DNA of 64,000 nucleotides. Origin: Rotaria sordida (taxonomy: Eukaryota; Rotifera; Eurotatoria; Philodinida; Philodinidae). The notes beneath the pieces were generated by a model. It saw nothing but the letters and a program-made list of their open reading frames with translations, searched no databases and was not told the DNA's origin. Of this stretch, positions 25,899 through 36,012 are shown one piece after another. Made by a program: the position numbers and the translations under genes. The stretch's first letter is position 1. Each line of letters begins with the position of its first letter. The stretch lies in NCBI GenBank assembly GCA_905250125.1, contig CAJNOL010000059.1:69381-133380 (forward strand), read 5' to 3'.

Positions 25899-27032
25899 AT
25901 GAAACAGCATCTTATTATAACTCTACAAATGCTTCGTCATCTTTTCTTACTATTAGGGTTACGGATTCCAAGATTTGTTAGACAAACGAATTATCAGGCT
26001 AATGTTGGAACGTATTTCTTGGAAGTAGCTGATTTCAATAATGATAGGAGCCTTGACATTGTTGCCTCAAATAATGTCTCAGGAACCATCAGTATTTTCT
26101 ATAATAAGGGTAATGGCAGATTTTATTCTCAAAAGACCTATTCAACTGGTGGCAAAGGCTCAGACGTAGATACTCTAACAGTTGCTGATCTCAATTGCGA
26201 TGGTTACGTCGACATTATTACACCAAATTTTGGTTTAGATTACATTGGTATTTTCAAGAATAAACGTGATGGTACATTTGCTCCTCAAGTGACTTTGTTC
26301 ACTGGTGCTGGCTCAGGACCGATATCTGTGGACACCGCTTATCTCAATAAAGATCGCTATCCCGATATAGTTGTAGCAAATAATAAGGTAGATAACATCG
26401 GTGTTCTACTAAGCAAAGGTCCCGGCATATTTGATTCTATGGTAACCTATTCAACTGGTCCTGGCTCAGCACCGAGATCTTTAGTGTTAGCTGATCTCAA
26501 TTGTGATCATAAAGATGACGTTATTGTTGCAAACCGCGGCGGATCCAATATCGGTGTTTTGTTCAATCAAGGTGGTGGGAAATTCGGTTCTCTGACAACG
26601 TATTCTACTGGTGCTGGATCGTCACCGAGGGCTGTGGCAGTAGTCGACTTGAATGGCGACGACAAACTCGATGTTGTTTGTATCAATACCGGTACAAACA
26701 ACATATATATTTTTTTCAATTCAGGTGATGGTACACTCAGCCTTACCAAGATTCTTTCAACTGGTTTGGCACCGAGAGGTGTGGCAATCGCAAATATCAA
26801 TAATGATAGAAAACCTGACATTGTCTACGCAAATAGCGGTGACGACAACTTTGCTCTTTATGCCAACGAAGGTTTTAGTAAATTTGTTCCTCAAGGACCC
26901 TATCCGATTGGTAGTCACTCTGAACCATACGGAATAGCGGTAGGCGATTTTAATCACGATGGAAGAGTTGACATTGCTACTGCAAACTTCGGTACAGCCA
27001 GTGTTACTATATTCTTCAATGCTGGCTATTAA
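25899..27032 (+). CDS. FG-GAP/VCBS beta-propeller repeat protein
   Basis: The open frame extends upstream to 25788, but I prefer the ATG at 25899 (377 aa) because it places a hydrophobic stretch (LIITLQMLRHLFLLLGL) at the N-terminus as a likely signal peptide. Seven or so repeats of about 48-50 residues follow. Each has a calcium-loop pattern D-x-N-x-D-x-x-x-D-I/V (for example DLNCDGYVDII, DFNHDGRVDIA), then ANxGxxNIGVL, and ends near a YSTGxGSxP turn. This is the FG-GAP/integrin-alpha propeller type. Such proteins are very numerous in bdelloid rotifers and are probably extracellular. A splice-acceptor-like TTTTCTTACTATTAG ends at 25956, so the true N-terminus may come from an upstream exon. 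AATAAA at 27222 could serve polyadenylation. Confidence 0.8.
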   Translation: MKQHLIITLQMLRHLFLLLGLRIPRFVRQTNYQANVGTYFLEVADFNNDRSLDIVASNNVSGTISIFYNKGNGRFYSQKTYSTGGKGSDVDTLTVADLNCDGYVDIITPNFGLDYIGIFKNKRDGTFAPQVTLFTGAGSGPISVDTAYLNKDRYPDIVVANNKVDNIGVLLSKGPGIFDSMVTYSTGPGSAPRSLVLADLNCDHKDDVIVANRGGSNIGVLFNQGGGKFGSLTTYSTGAGSSPRAVAVVDLNGDDKLDVVCINTGTNNIYIFFNSGDGTLSLTKILSTGLAPRGVAIANINNDRKPDIVYANSGDDNFALYANEGFSKFVPQGPYPIGSHSEPYGIAVGDFNHDGRVDIATANFGTASVTIFFNAGY

Positions 27033-27277
27033 TCCATGAACTCAATTTTTTTTGGCAGTAGTATCTGGCAAGATGAAACTATAACAGTGATATTAGTATA
27101 GCATTTTTTTCTATATTGAGACAATTCAGTGGCATAAAATAATCTATATTTCGATATATTCTTTTCCTTCTCGACTAACCCAGTAAGTAAAATATTCCTT
27201 ATCATGTAGAAGTATTTACTAATAAATTCATGGTCAAAAATTGAATTGTCACAAGCGTGCTGAGAAAAATATCAATG

Positions 27278-27310
27278 GAGTGTGGGGTATGGGGTGTGGG
27301 CATGGGTATG
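27278..27310. repeat. Single TGTGGG-like tract
   Basis: GTGTGGGGTATGGGGTGTGGG without a matching C-rich arm nearby; a half-hairpin of the same family, 250 bp after the FG-GAP gene. Confidence 0.6.
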
Positions 27311-28104
27311 ACAAGTTGTCATGATACGCGTTTCGATGTTGCTTAAGGATTTCATTAGATGACAATAATTCAATATGATTTTGAAGAAAAATCGCAAGAA
27401 TTAAATTTATTCTATTACATATAAACTTAGAAAAAGTCTCTAAGTAATGATAAATTCATTTCACAGTGTGTAACAAGCTACTATAACACGTGTTTCCATG
27501 TTGTTGTTTGTGGAATCGCCGCATGGTAGTGCTCATTTATCTGCAGTTAAATGTTGTTAAATGTTTATCGGAATGTTCGGTGGTATAGACTTTCATGCTT
27601 GTCAATTCTGAAATCCACTGTGTGTTGTGTGATCGTTGTGTGTCGTTAGTCATGTCGCGTCTTTGATTGGTACGATGAATAGTTGAACGTTTTGATAATT
27701 CGGAAATGTTTTTTTTTCTAGAATAAAGATTCCGTCGGAGATAGTGTGTACGTAGAAAAGTAAAGTATGCAAGAAGTTTTCAGGAGGAACAAGTTTTTGT
27801 TAGGGTGTGATGTTAAGAACTCAAGTTGTGTTTGTTTATTAGGATAAAATATGAAAAGTCCAGGTTCGTTTCATTTAATTACAATTGAAGAAAGCGCATA
27901 ATGNNNNNNNNNNNNNNNNNNNNNNNNNNNNNNNNNNNNNNNNNNNNNNNNNNNNNNNNNNNNNNNNNNNNNNNNNNNNNNNNNNNNNNNNNNNNNNNNN
28001 NNNAAAAAAGTATAAAATTTCTTAAGTTTGACATTAAAAAGTTTTTATAATCCTCACTATTTAGTATCAATAAACCCTATTTTTGACGAGCTTTCATTTG
28101 ACAT
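27311..28104. other. Intergenic with a 100-base assembly gap
   Basis: AT-rich DNA with TGTGT-rich words near 27620. It includes exactly 100 N characters at 27904-28003, a scaffold gap of nominal size. Continuity from 27903 to 28004 is therefore not guaranteed. Confidence 0.8.
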
Positions 28105-29679
28105 AAAGGACGAGGGGTGGATAAGGTCATTTTTTTGCCCCCAACGAACTTAATTTCTTTTTATCGATTTGAAGTAAGACATGGCTCCTGATGATATTCT
28201 ACAGGTCTTTTTTTGTATAGCTCACCAAAAGGTTTTTGGGACCTGTGGTCCCCCACAAGGATCTCTGGAAAACTTTTTATTTTTGATTCTGATGAAATAC
28301 ATATTTATTGGTAGAATTAAGTATGCTGGTTATGAATATCAATGTATTAAGTGCTCAGAGCTTTTCGTTAAATAAAAACCCAGCTGTTTTTAAGTCGCTC
28401 GTATGGCTCTATACCCCAGTTTTTGGCTCTGCATCTTCTTCATTTTTTATTGTAACCAGATGAAAAAACATCCATTATAGCTAAAACAACATGATCTTAT
28501 CGAATATGAACTATAAAAAATCCTTCAGAGCATCATCGACTACAAAACTTAGAAATACTGGTCAAAAATCTGCTTTTCTCTCATTTCCTTAGAGATTGAG
28601 GTTTCCAAATGTTTTGATAGCAAATTGGGACCAATGTGAAATCGAGCCTGAATACTTAATTTTGGATGCTCTATCCAATGGTGAATTTAAAAGTTCCAAA
28701 AAATTGTGCGTCGAGGTTTTTGAAGATTTTCTGGAAAACCTTTCCAAGATCCCAATCGATTCAATAAAATCTAACTCCACCATCGTGTTCAGCACGTCAA
28801 ATAACCTACTTCAAACATTTTAAACCTTCTCGAAACATTGAATAGATAATCTTTTAACGTCTTCATTCTTTTCAATTTAGTTATATTATGTATAGGGCTA
28901 GTTATAGATTTGTATGTCCTGATTCGACGTATTAGAAATATTTGGATTGCCGAATAACTGTGTACAAAGGTTATTTGATGTGCTGAACACGAAGGTGAAG
29001 TTAGTTTTTATTGAATCGGTTGGGATCTTGGAAAGGTTTTCCAGAAAACCCTCAAAAACCTCGACGCACAATGTTTTTGGAACTTTTAAATTCCCCATTG
29101 GATAGAACATTCAAAATAAGGTACTCAGGCCAGATTTCACATTGGTTCTAATCTGCTATCCAAGCTTTCGGAAGCTCAGATATTCGTAGATCCTAGAGAC
29201 AAGCAGGGTTTTGAATGATAATTCTAAGTTTTATAGCTGAAAATGGTCTGAAGGAACTTTTCTTGTTCATATTAGAAAAGACCACATTGTTTTACTAATT
29301 ATGAACATTTTTTTAAGAGGTTAGAGTAACGATTAAAGGAGGTATAATGCCAAAACATTTTCTGTATATAGTCAAATGAGTATCTGTAAAAGGGCTGAGT
29401 TTTTATTTAATGAAAAGCTCTCAGCACTTAATATGTTGATATTCGTAATCAGCACACTTGATTATACCAATAGATACGTAATTCATCAGAATCAAAAATA
29501 AAAAGTTTTCCAGAGATCCCTGTGGGGGGGGGGGGACCACAGGTCCCAAAAACCTTTTGGTGAGCTATACAAAAAAAGACCTGTAGAATATCATTAGGAC
29601 CCATGTCTTACTTCAAATCGATAAAAAGAAGTTAATTTCGTTGGGGGCAAAAAAATGGCCTTATCCGCCCTCGTCCTTT
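28105..29679. mobile_element. 1.6-kb foldback element with roughly 700-bp arms
   Basis: The left arm starts AAAGGACGAGGGGTGGATAAG and the reverse complement of the right end starts AAAGGACGAGGGCGGATAAG. Pairing continues through GCCCCCAACGAA, ACCTGTAGAATATCAT, AAAAACCTTTTGGTGAGC and CCACAGGTCCC to about 28806 on the left and about 28963 on the right, with a central loop of roughly 150 bp. Similarity is about 90% at the ends and lower in the middle. Reading frames in the two arms are mirror copies and probably not genes. The right arm carries a run of 12 G at 29524. No clear target duplication. Confidence 0.8.
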
Positions 29680-29736
29680 CATTATGTCTTCTATTTGAAA
29701 TTATAGCGGTACCCACCTGGAATAATATTATTTACA

Positions 29737-29850
29737 AGGGTGTGGGTGTGGGTGTGAGAGGACAGAAGACCCAGCCACACTCACATCCGCACCTCACACC
29801 CACACCCACCCACACCCGCACCCATCCACACCCACACCCACACCCCACCC
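29737..29850. repeat. Telomere-like hairpin 6, longest C-rich arm
   Basis: GGGTGTGGGTGTGGGTGTG, spacer AGAGGACAGAAGACCCAG, then about 75 bases of CACACCC variants to 29850. It sits between the foldback element and a hAT transposase tail. Confidence 0.8.
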
Positions 29851-29859
29851 TATTCGTTT

Positions 29860-30114
29860 ACAATCCAACAAGAAATCGGATACTATATATCATCGATCGA
29901 TAAGGACACAGAATTCGAACATTTTTGGAAAACAAACCAACAAAATCTACCACAATTAGCCAATTTAGTTCGAATTTATTGTATGATGCCCATTACTTCA
30001 GTAGCCAGTGAGAGTGCATTTTCAGTAGCTGGTTATGTTCAAAGAAAAAACCGTTCAACTCTATCATCATCTACTTTACGTTTTTCGATGCTACTACGTG
30101 ATTATGATATATGA
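29860..30114 (+). pseudogene. hAT transposase C-terminal fragment
   Basis: The frame from about 29860 to the TGA at 30112-30114 encodes the hAT dimerisation domain: FWKTNQQNLPQLANLVRIYC, then SVASESAFSVAGYVQRKNRS and LSSSTLRFSMLLRDYD. The rest of the transposase (zinc finger, catalytic core) is absent; the upstream side is hairpin and foldback DNA. It shows that hAT elements were active in this genome, which fits the many hAT-like non-autonomous elements around it. Confidence 0.8.
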
Positions 30115-30469
30115 TATGTAAATTCGAATTGAACTATAGACAAGTAAAACATGTTTTCAATCATGTAGTTTTGTACGTTTGTTTTGTATCATGTTTTGTC
30201 GAAATAAATCAGTTCAAATGAAACAAGGTGAATAATAAGAAAGCAACTTATGTTACACTCTATAATCAGATCATCCTCAGTAAAAGATTTTAAAAAAAGA
30301 AGAAATGCTGTATTCCTATTATTTACATATAATACTAAAATATCCATAGACATATGCTTGGTGTAGCATACATTTAATATGAAATGTTGCTTTTATTCCA
30401 AGAGACAAAACAGAAAACTCTAATTGAGTTTTAATTTATTTAAGTGGAAATTTAGAAAGTTTTAATTTA

Positions 30470-30649
30470 TTTTAATTATTAATTTTTGGTATAACAAAAA
30501 TTTACATTTCTTTTTCAACTTAATTCAGAAAATTTAAGCTTAATTTAAGTGTAAATTTTGTTATAGCAAAAATTTACATTTATTTGAAATTTTTCAAAGT
30601 TTATTTTCGGATTTAGTAAATTGACGTAAATGTGAAAAGGTCACCCCTA
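30470..30649. repeat. AT-rich repeat, copy 1
   Basis: Contains TTTTTGGTATAACAAAAATT and AAATTTTGTTATAGCAAAAA and ends GGTCACCCCTA, a hAT-like terminus. Copy 2 lies about 475 bp downstream in the same orientation. Confidence 0.65.
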
Positions 30650-30779
30650 ATGCCTAAAGGCTAAGTTATAATTTTCAAACACTGGAACAAAGAATTACTG
30701 AACAAAATTATTTTTGAAATATAAGCTGCTGAGACCATGCCTCTTGAACCGTAACAAGAAACAATATAATAAATAAAAT

Positions 30780-31124
30780 TTTTCAATTTAATTTATATTT
30801 ATTTTAAATGTAAATTCCGAAAATTTAAATTTACTTTAAATGTAAATTTCGAAAATTTAAATTTATTTTAAAAATAAATTTTTGGTATAACAAAAATTTA
30901 CATTTATTTTAAATGTAAATTTCGAAAATTTTAATTTATTTTAATTATAAATTTTTGGTATAACAAAAATTTACATTTCATTTTAATCTTAGTTCAGAAA
31001 ATTAAAGCTTATTTTAAGTATAAATTTTGTTATAGCAAAAATCTACATTTATTTGAAATTTAAATTTTCAAAAATTTATTTTCGAATTTAATAAATTGGC
31101 GTAAATGTAAATAGGCCACCCCTA
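30780..31124. repeat. AT-rich repeat, copy 2 with upstream extension
   Basis: The 30945-31124 part matches copy 1 closely and ends GGCCACCCCTA. The preceding 165 bp are alternating ACATTTATTTTAAATGTAAA-type words, a simple inverted tract. Confidence 0.6.
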
Positions 31125-31217
31125 CCCGTTCCCCGGTAACTGGTAACTTTTTCCCTTGAAACCGTTACCGTTACCGTTCCCAGGGAACGGTCTGGGAACG
31201 GTAACTTCCCACCCCTA
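31125..31217. mobile_element. Terminal fragment of a hAT-like element
   Basis: A run of GTTACCGTTACCGTTCCC words ends in GGTAACTTCCCACCCCTA (reverse TAGGGGTGGGAAG), as expected for a hAT-like right end. I did not find the matching left end; the other AT-rich repeats may be nested in it. Confidence 0.45.
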
Positions 31218-32500
31218 CACCCAACATACAAAGAAAAAGAAATTTAATCAAAGTCAACCTATTCGAAAAGCACAACATTTCAAAAAGAAACATCGTAGAT
31301 TACATATGCAAACGAAAAAAGTACTCAACAATAATCCGTTTCAATTGTCACATACTTTATCAAGTGCACAATTTAAAATTTTATCTGTATCACAACAGTC
31401 GTCAGTGAAAAAGAAATCAAATCCTTTGGATATTACGACAAATACCGATCCAACACTATTGTTAACTGATTATTTGACAATATCTAACATCAAATTTAAA
31501 GAAATATTATTAACATTCGCATCAGAAGATATTAATAAAGATACATTAACTGAATTATTGAATAAGAAAGACATATTCTTATTTATTCATCAACTTACGC
31601 AACTCGTCAATATATTAAATTATTCCAAATTACAAAATGAACAATGGTCTTACTATTATCATCTCGATATGACCGAAGGTATTAGAAATGGATGTGTATC
31701 GAAAAAAATGACTATTGAAAATACAATATAAATGATATGAATGAATATGTGAAACCTATACCTGCCTTTTTCGATATGACAAAAATAATGAATATTACCA
31801 ATAGTCTTATTCATAAGGATCAAAATCTATTACGTATTGAACTTGAAAGACAAAGAACACTACTTCAATTCGATGCTAAAGAACATCAATTAATGCAACG
31901 GTTTTATCAACTGAAGCCAAAGCAAACCGAGGTTAGTAAATGTATCATTCACAAATACTTAATCTATTCCTTGATATTCCTAGATCTCCTCAGCCAAAAA
32001 AATATGAAAAGCCATACACGACGAGCAAGCCATCAAGTACGGAATCGCGATGTTTAAACAATATTTGGCAAACCAAACTCTACAAACATCGAGTACCATA
32101 TCGAATCTACAATTACCGAACATAAACCATACACTTATGCAATTAGAATTTCAACCAGAACATATTCCAATCCAAGATCTAGCTAGTCAAATGCTAGCCA
32201 GAGCCGAAGAAATGGCACAAACATATGCATAAAAAGCTTTCTAAGAAAAAACCAAACTGCTTCATAGAAGATACAACTACAAAGATACGTCAATCTTCGA
32301 CAAAACAATGCAGTTCATAGTGAACCGTGAAGAAAACATCATAAAACGCAGCGAATATGATATTGTACAAAAATTACTTATCCTGTTAAACCATTCACAA
32401 ACTCCAGCTGCCGACTAACAACTCTTCCAAAAGGCTACAGGCTCATAAAGAACTATTCGATTTTCAGTTCCTCATATTACAAACTAAAACATACGAACTT
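31218..32500 (+). pseudogene. Broken multi-frame gene of unknown family
   Basis: Long open segments in different frames follow each other: 31218-31728 (rich in Lys, Gln, Leu; includes LTFASEDINKDTLTELLNKK and HHLDMTEGIR-like words), 31737-31930 (KPIPAFFDMTKIMNITNS, then ELERQRTLLQFDAKEHQLM) and 32050-32229 (NHTLMQLEFQPEHIPIQDLA). A GTTAGT...TTCCTAG stretch at 31932-31983 looks like a 52-bp intron, but the phases on either side do not agree. In-frame stops and frame changes mark it as decayed. I do not recognise the protein. Confidence 0.45.
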
Positions 32501-32729
32501 TTTTCTAACAAACAGCCCGTCATATAATAATATAACTTTATTACTATTGTAGTAGTAGTTTTTTGTTTTCTATTTTATATTTTTTCCTTCTCATATATCT
32601 TTGTGTTATCATTATTTCACATTTATTCATGTACTTGTATGTGATATTTTACATTCATCTATTGTTTTTCTCTATTGTAGATAGTGTACCTTATTCATAA
32701 TTACTCATCAATACGTATCCAAGAATGGC

Positions 32730-32838
32730 AAACAATAATAACTTGCATCCTATTCAACAAGCACCATCAGATTTCATTACTATACAGGCATTGCAATTAG
32801 CACGAACAAATGTTAATGCAGCAATGGATTTTATGTAA
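32730..32838 (+). pseudogene. Short helical ORF fragment
   Basis: ATG at 32725 opens a 37-codon frame beginning MANNNNLHPIQQAPSDF and continuing into a helical stretch (ITIQALQLARTNVNAAMDFM) before TAA. It resembles a UBA-like helix only superficially. It lies between two decayed genes and may be an exon of either. Confidence 0.25.
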
Positions 32839-32984
32839 CATGCAATGTCAACAGAATTCTTAATTAATCATGAAAAGTTCATATCATTCAAATACATTAT
32901 ATCATTTCTTTGATTAGTCAGTTTTTCTGAGTTATTTATATACATTCAGACATATCTATTTATGAGAACAAGAAGATAGAATGA

Positions 32985-33720
32985 ATCGAATGGATATAAT
33001 AATTTCCAAAGAATATATATGGCCTGAATCATTTTCTGATTGTACACCAGCGTTACGTACGCATAACTATCAGGAAACAAAAATCTTATAAATAACCCAA
33101 TATTCTTTCATCCATATTCATCTCTATTTTTTTTATTGAAATATTAATCGGACCACCGGGTATTGGAAAAAGATCGTTTGCTAAATCGTTACCTGGTTAT
33201 TATAATTATTTCAATGGAAAATGACGATTAGATCTTTGAAAAAATTTTGTACGTTATTCTATTTTCGATAATATTGGTTGGGATCAATTCGAAGAAAAAG
33301 GATATCCAAATAAAAAACATATATTAACACAGAATGGGCTCTTGAACGTATGTAACACATGTCTCTTTCATTCTTTCTATTTTTGATTTTAACTTGACGT
33401 GAACATAATATGTGTCAAAAATGATTTAAACAACTGATGAAACTGAAATAGTATTAGAGATTAACTGTACACAACCAACAATCATTCTTCTGAATCCAGG
33501 TCAACCAGAAGGAGCATTGGGACGTCAATCAATCATATATGAAGATCAATGTGAAGCTATATTTTGGCAACAACGAGCCATAATTTATCAAATGGGTAAC
33601 TACTGATTAAAAGTCATCTCCCCAAAATAATTCGATCTTTGTATTTTCTCTTTCTTAAATATAGGTCCCAACGAATATTTTGACAAAAAACAAGAACATC
33701 AAAATAACATAGACAATTAA
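32985..33720 (+). pseudogene. Rep-like SF3 helicase remnant (CRESS-DNA type)
   Basis: Ordered motifs fit the helicase half of a circular ssDNA replicon Rep protein: Walker A GPPGIGK (33150-33170), a Walker B-like FDNIGWDQF (33264-33290), then PNKK and TQNG, and a motif C-like IILLNP (33481-33498), ending at TAA 33718-33720. A linker-like WPESFSDC word lies near 33020. The N-terminal HUH nuclease half is not visible. Breaks: in-frame TGA at 33222-33224 and 33237-33239, and a frame change between 33350 and 33440. A clean 69-bp GT-AG intron (33596-33664) interrupts the 3' part, and intron-like debris precedes the P-loop. It therefore looks like an old endogenised copy that gained introns and then decayed. 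A plasmid-type or transposon-type Rep is an alternative. Confidence 0.45.
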
Positions 33721-34904
33721 ATATCAATCTCTCTGTGTGATTTGTGTTGCCCTATAGTTTTTATATTAATTCAATCTTGAAATAGCTAATCATCATTCTA
33801 ATCAAACTGCCTTAAAGTTGTTATTATCATTGATTTATTCATGAATATCTACTACTACATATAATTCCTTATGAAATTATATTGTGTTCTTCTATTAGGC
33901 ATTTCTCTTACGAATATACATCACCAAACATTGCGATGGTCTACCCACTTCTATTTTCCTTTTTATATGAACATTACCGTTTTCCTCAATCATTTGTGTT
34001 TATTTCAGATGCATCCATATTTGTCCAACTCAACATTTACCACCCATTCACAAGAAAATCAAAACGATAATCTCGATCGACTCTCAAATCGAACATGTAA
34101 CGAAAGCAATAATCTGAAACAATACAACTATGTTAATCATAAAACCAAGACACAAATCCCATTATTTCCAATCCTATACTTCAGTTCTCAACAACAACTG
34201 GAGCAATAGAAACCAAACTACATTCAGTCTACGTTATTTCACACACCCCTAACGACAACACACACTAATCCCACGAGGCATCCATACTTAAATAAAATCA
34301 TACAATTCTCCACATGTATTCACTGACATTTCCTTAAATCTTACACACCAGCACTTGTGTCACTTCATAAGAATTTATTTTCAGCAAAATTCGAAATACC
34401 TACGGTATTGTGGTAGCTATACACACCCACACCTACACCCAAAACCACGAGAATCATAGTAAACAAAATGTTCCTATTTTTCATTAATTTAATACAAACA
34501 TATTTTCACCATAACTCCTCTCCAATAAGACATATTTGGCCGTATGTTGAGACCAGCTGTAGATGTAAAATGTGTGTATAATAGATTTATTTATCAGTCA
34601 GACTAGAAGCTAGAATAATAATAATAATAATAATAGTAAATTAGGAAAAATGATGAAACAAAGAAAGAAAACATAAATAAGACATAGAGTGCCAACAAAA
34701 AAATTAAAAGAAAAAAAATCTTCTGTTTGAAATATAGAAATAATAAGACAGATTGTTTCTCTGCGATCGATCATCTTGAGAAAGCAACTCTCATCTGTGA
34801 GAGATTTTGCACTGTACATATCTTGTGTTAGTATAATGAAGTTGAAGAAAAAATGTGAGTTTCACTTTTTAGCTCCAAAGAGAGCACGCTGATAAGCTCT
34901 TTTT
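33721..34904. other. Intergenic with a single C-rich telomere-like tract
   Basis: Holds a 112-codon open frame at 33871-34209 rich in Asn, His and Thr with no recognised family, and ACACACCCACACCTACACCC at 34421-34440 (a half-hairpin). A TAATAATAATAA microsatellite lies at 34616-34634. Confidence 0.45.
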
Positions 34905-36012
34905 TTATAATTCAGGTTTTCGAGCAAGAAAAAAGAATAGAGATGTAAATATATCAAGTTTACGAGAACGTAAGAAACTTTTAACTGATTTTTGCCACAC
35001 ATTGCTTAATGCTGTACTGCCTTTGGGAGCTATTCGAATTTTCTCTGTAAGCCAAAGTAAACAATGTCCTAATCGTCGAGCAAGAGGACCTGTGCGATGA
35101 AGATTGAATGAGAAAAATGAATCACCACCATCTAATGGTTGATAACTAGGAATATCAGCTTCGGGTATTATTCGATTTTCTTCAACAGTAAAACCAACTG
35201 ATTCAAGATCCGAAACTAATTCACGGGTTAATTTTAGTTCAGGTAAGGCAAGAGTTGCTTCCATCGTACGTATTATTTCAACATGTTCAGGATTTTGATT
35301 ATCATATTTATCAGTTAAACAGGCGTCATAACCAACAAATGAACCACCTGGTTTAAGTACACGAAAAACTTCAGCAAAACATTTAGACTAAATCATTATA
35401 GAAGAAAGTACTTCTTTTTTTAAGGAAAAAATATAATAATATACTTTGTCTGGTGCATGACATACAGATTCTATAGCATAAACATGATCAAAACTATTGT
35501 CTTCAAATGGTAAATTCATGAAATCACCCTGAATAAATTCACAATTGGGCGGTACACCTGGAATGAGGTTTCAATTCATATTCGAGATTTGTTTCAAAAA
35601 ATAAATACAATGAATTCTTACCGATTTCTGTAGCTCTTTGAACTTGATATGGACTAATTGTTATACCGGTGATATGTGCTCCAGTTAAGTATGCAATGCG
35701 TCTTAAGGGCCCTCCAACTCCACAACCGATGTCAAGTACTTTATCTCCTAGTTTAAGTTGCATTCTTAATGCTAAATAAGATTCATGTCGTTGCATTGAT
35801 TCTGCGAATGTTTCACCACGAAATCGATTAGCACAATGAAAACTATTACCCCAAGTTGATTCATAAACATCTGTTGTTAAACTATAATATTTCGTTACTA
35901 GCGTCGAATATTGAGCTTTTCGTGTATCGATATCTTGATGTACTTCATTATATGATGAAATATCTCTTCGAATAGCATCCCTTGGACGTCGTATAAGTTT
36001 TTTTTCTGTCAT
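34905..36012 (-). CDS. SMT: Sterol C-24 methyltransferase-like enzyme
   Basis: Exons 36012-35622, 35557-35445 and 35387-34905 join in frame through two short introns (64 and 57 bp), giving 328 aa. I start at the ATG 36012; an in-frame ATG seven codons upstream is possible. The SMT signature blocks are in order: [18 protein letters not shown] (substrate block, near residue 50), then [14 protein letters not shown] (SAM-binding motif I, near 95), [20 protein letters not shown] followed by SVCHAPDK (motif II), [14 protein letters not shown] (motif III) and the C-terminal block beginning [13 protein letters not shown]. The enzyme family transfers a methyl group from SAM to C-24 of the sterol side chain. 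The canonical YEW..T block reads [10 protein letters not shown] here, so substrate preference may differ. Animals mostly lack this enzyme, so its presence suggests retention or horizontal gain. Confidence 0.85.

Noticed and set aside
28596..29110. Open frames in the middle of the foldback element as real genes
   Set aside because: They are mirror copies in the inverted arms, short, and without start or splice context; kept only as a finding.
29737..29850. CACACCC array as a CRISPR-like array
   Set aside because: Units are 6 bp without unique spacers and the genome is eukaryotic.
33141..33720. A deviating nuclear code with TGA as Trp
   Set aside because: Intact genes in the window (PMCA, transporter, SMT) use TGG for Trp, and the hAT tail ends at TGA; the two TGA codons are confined to a decayed gene.
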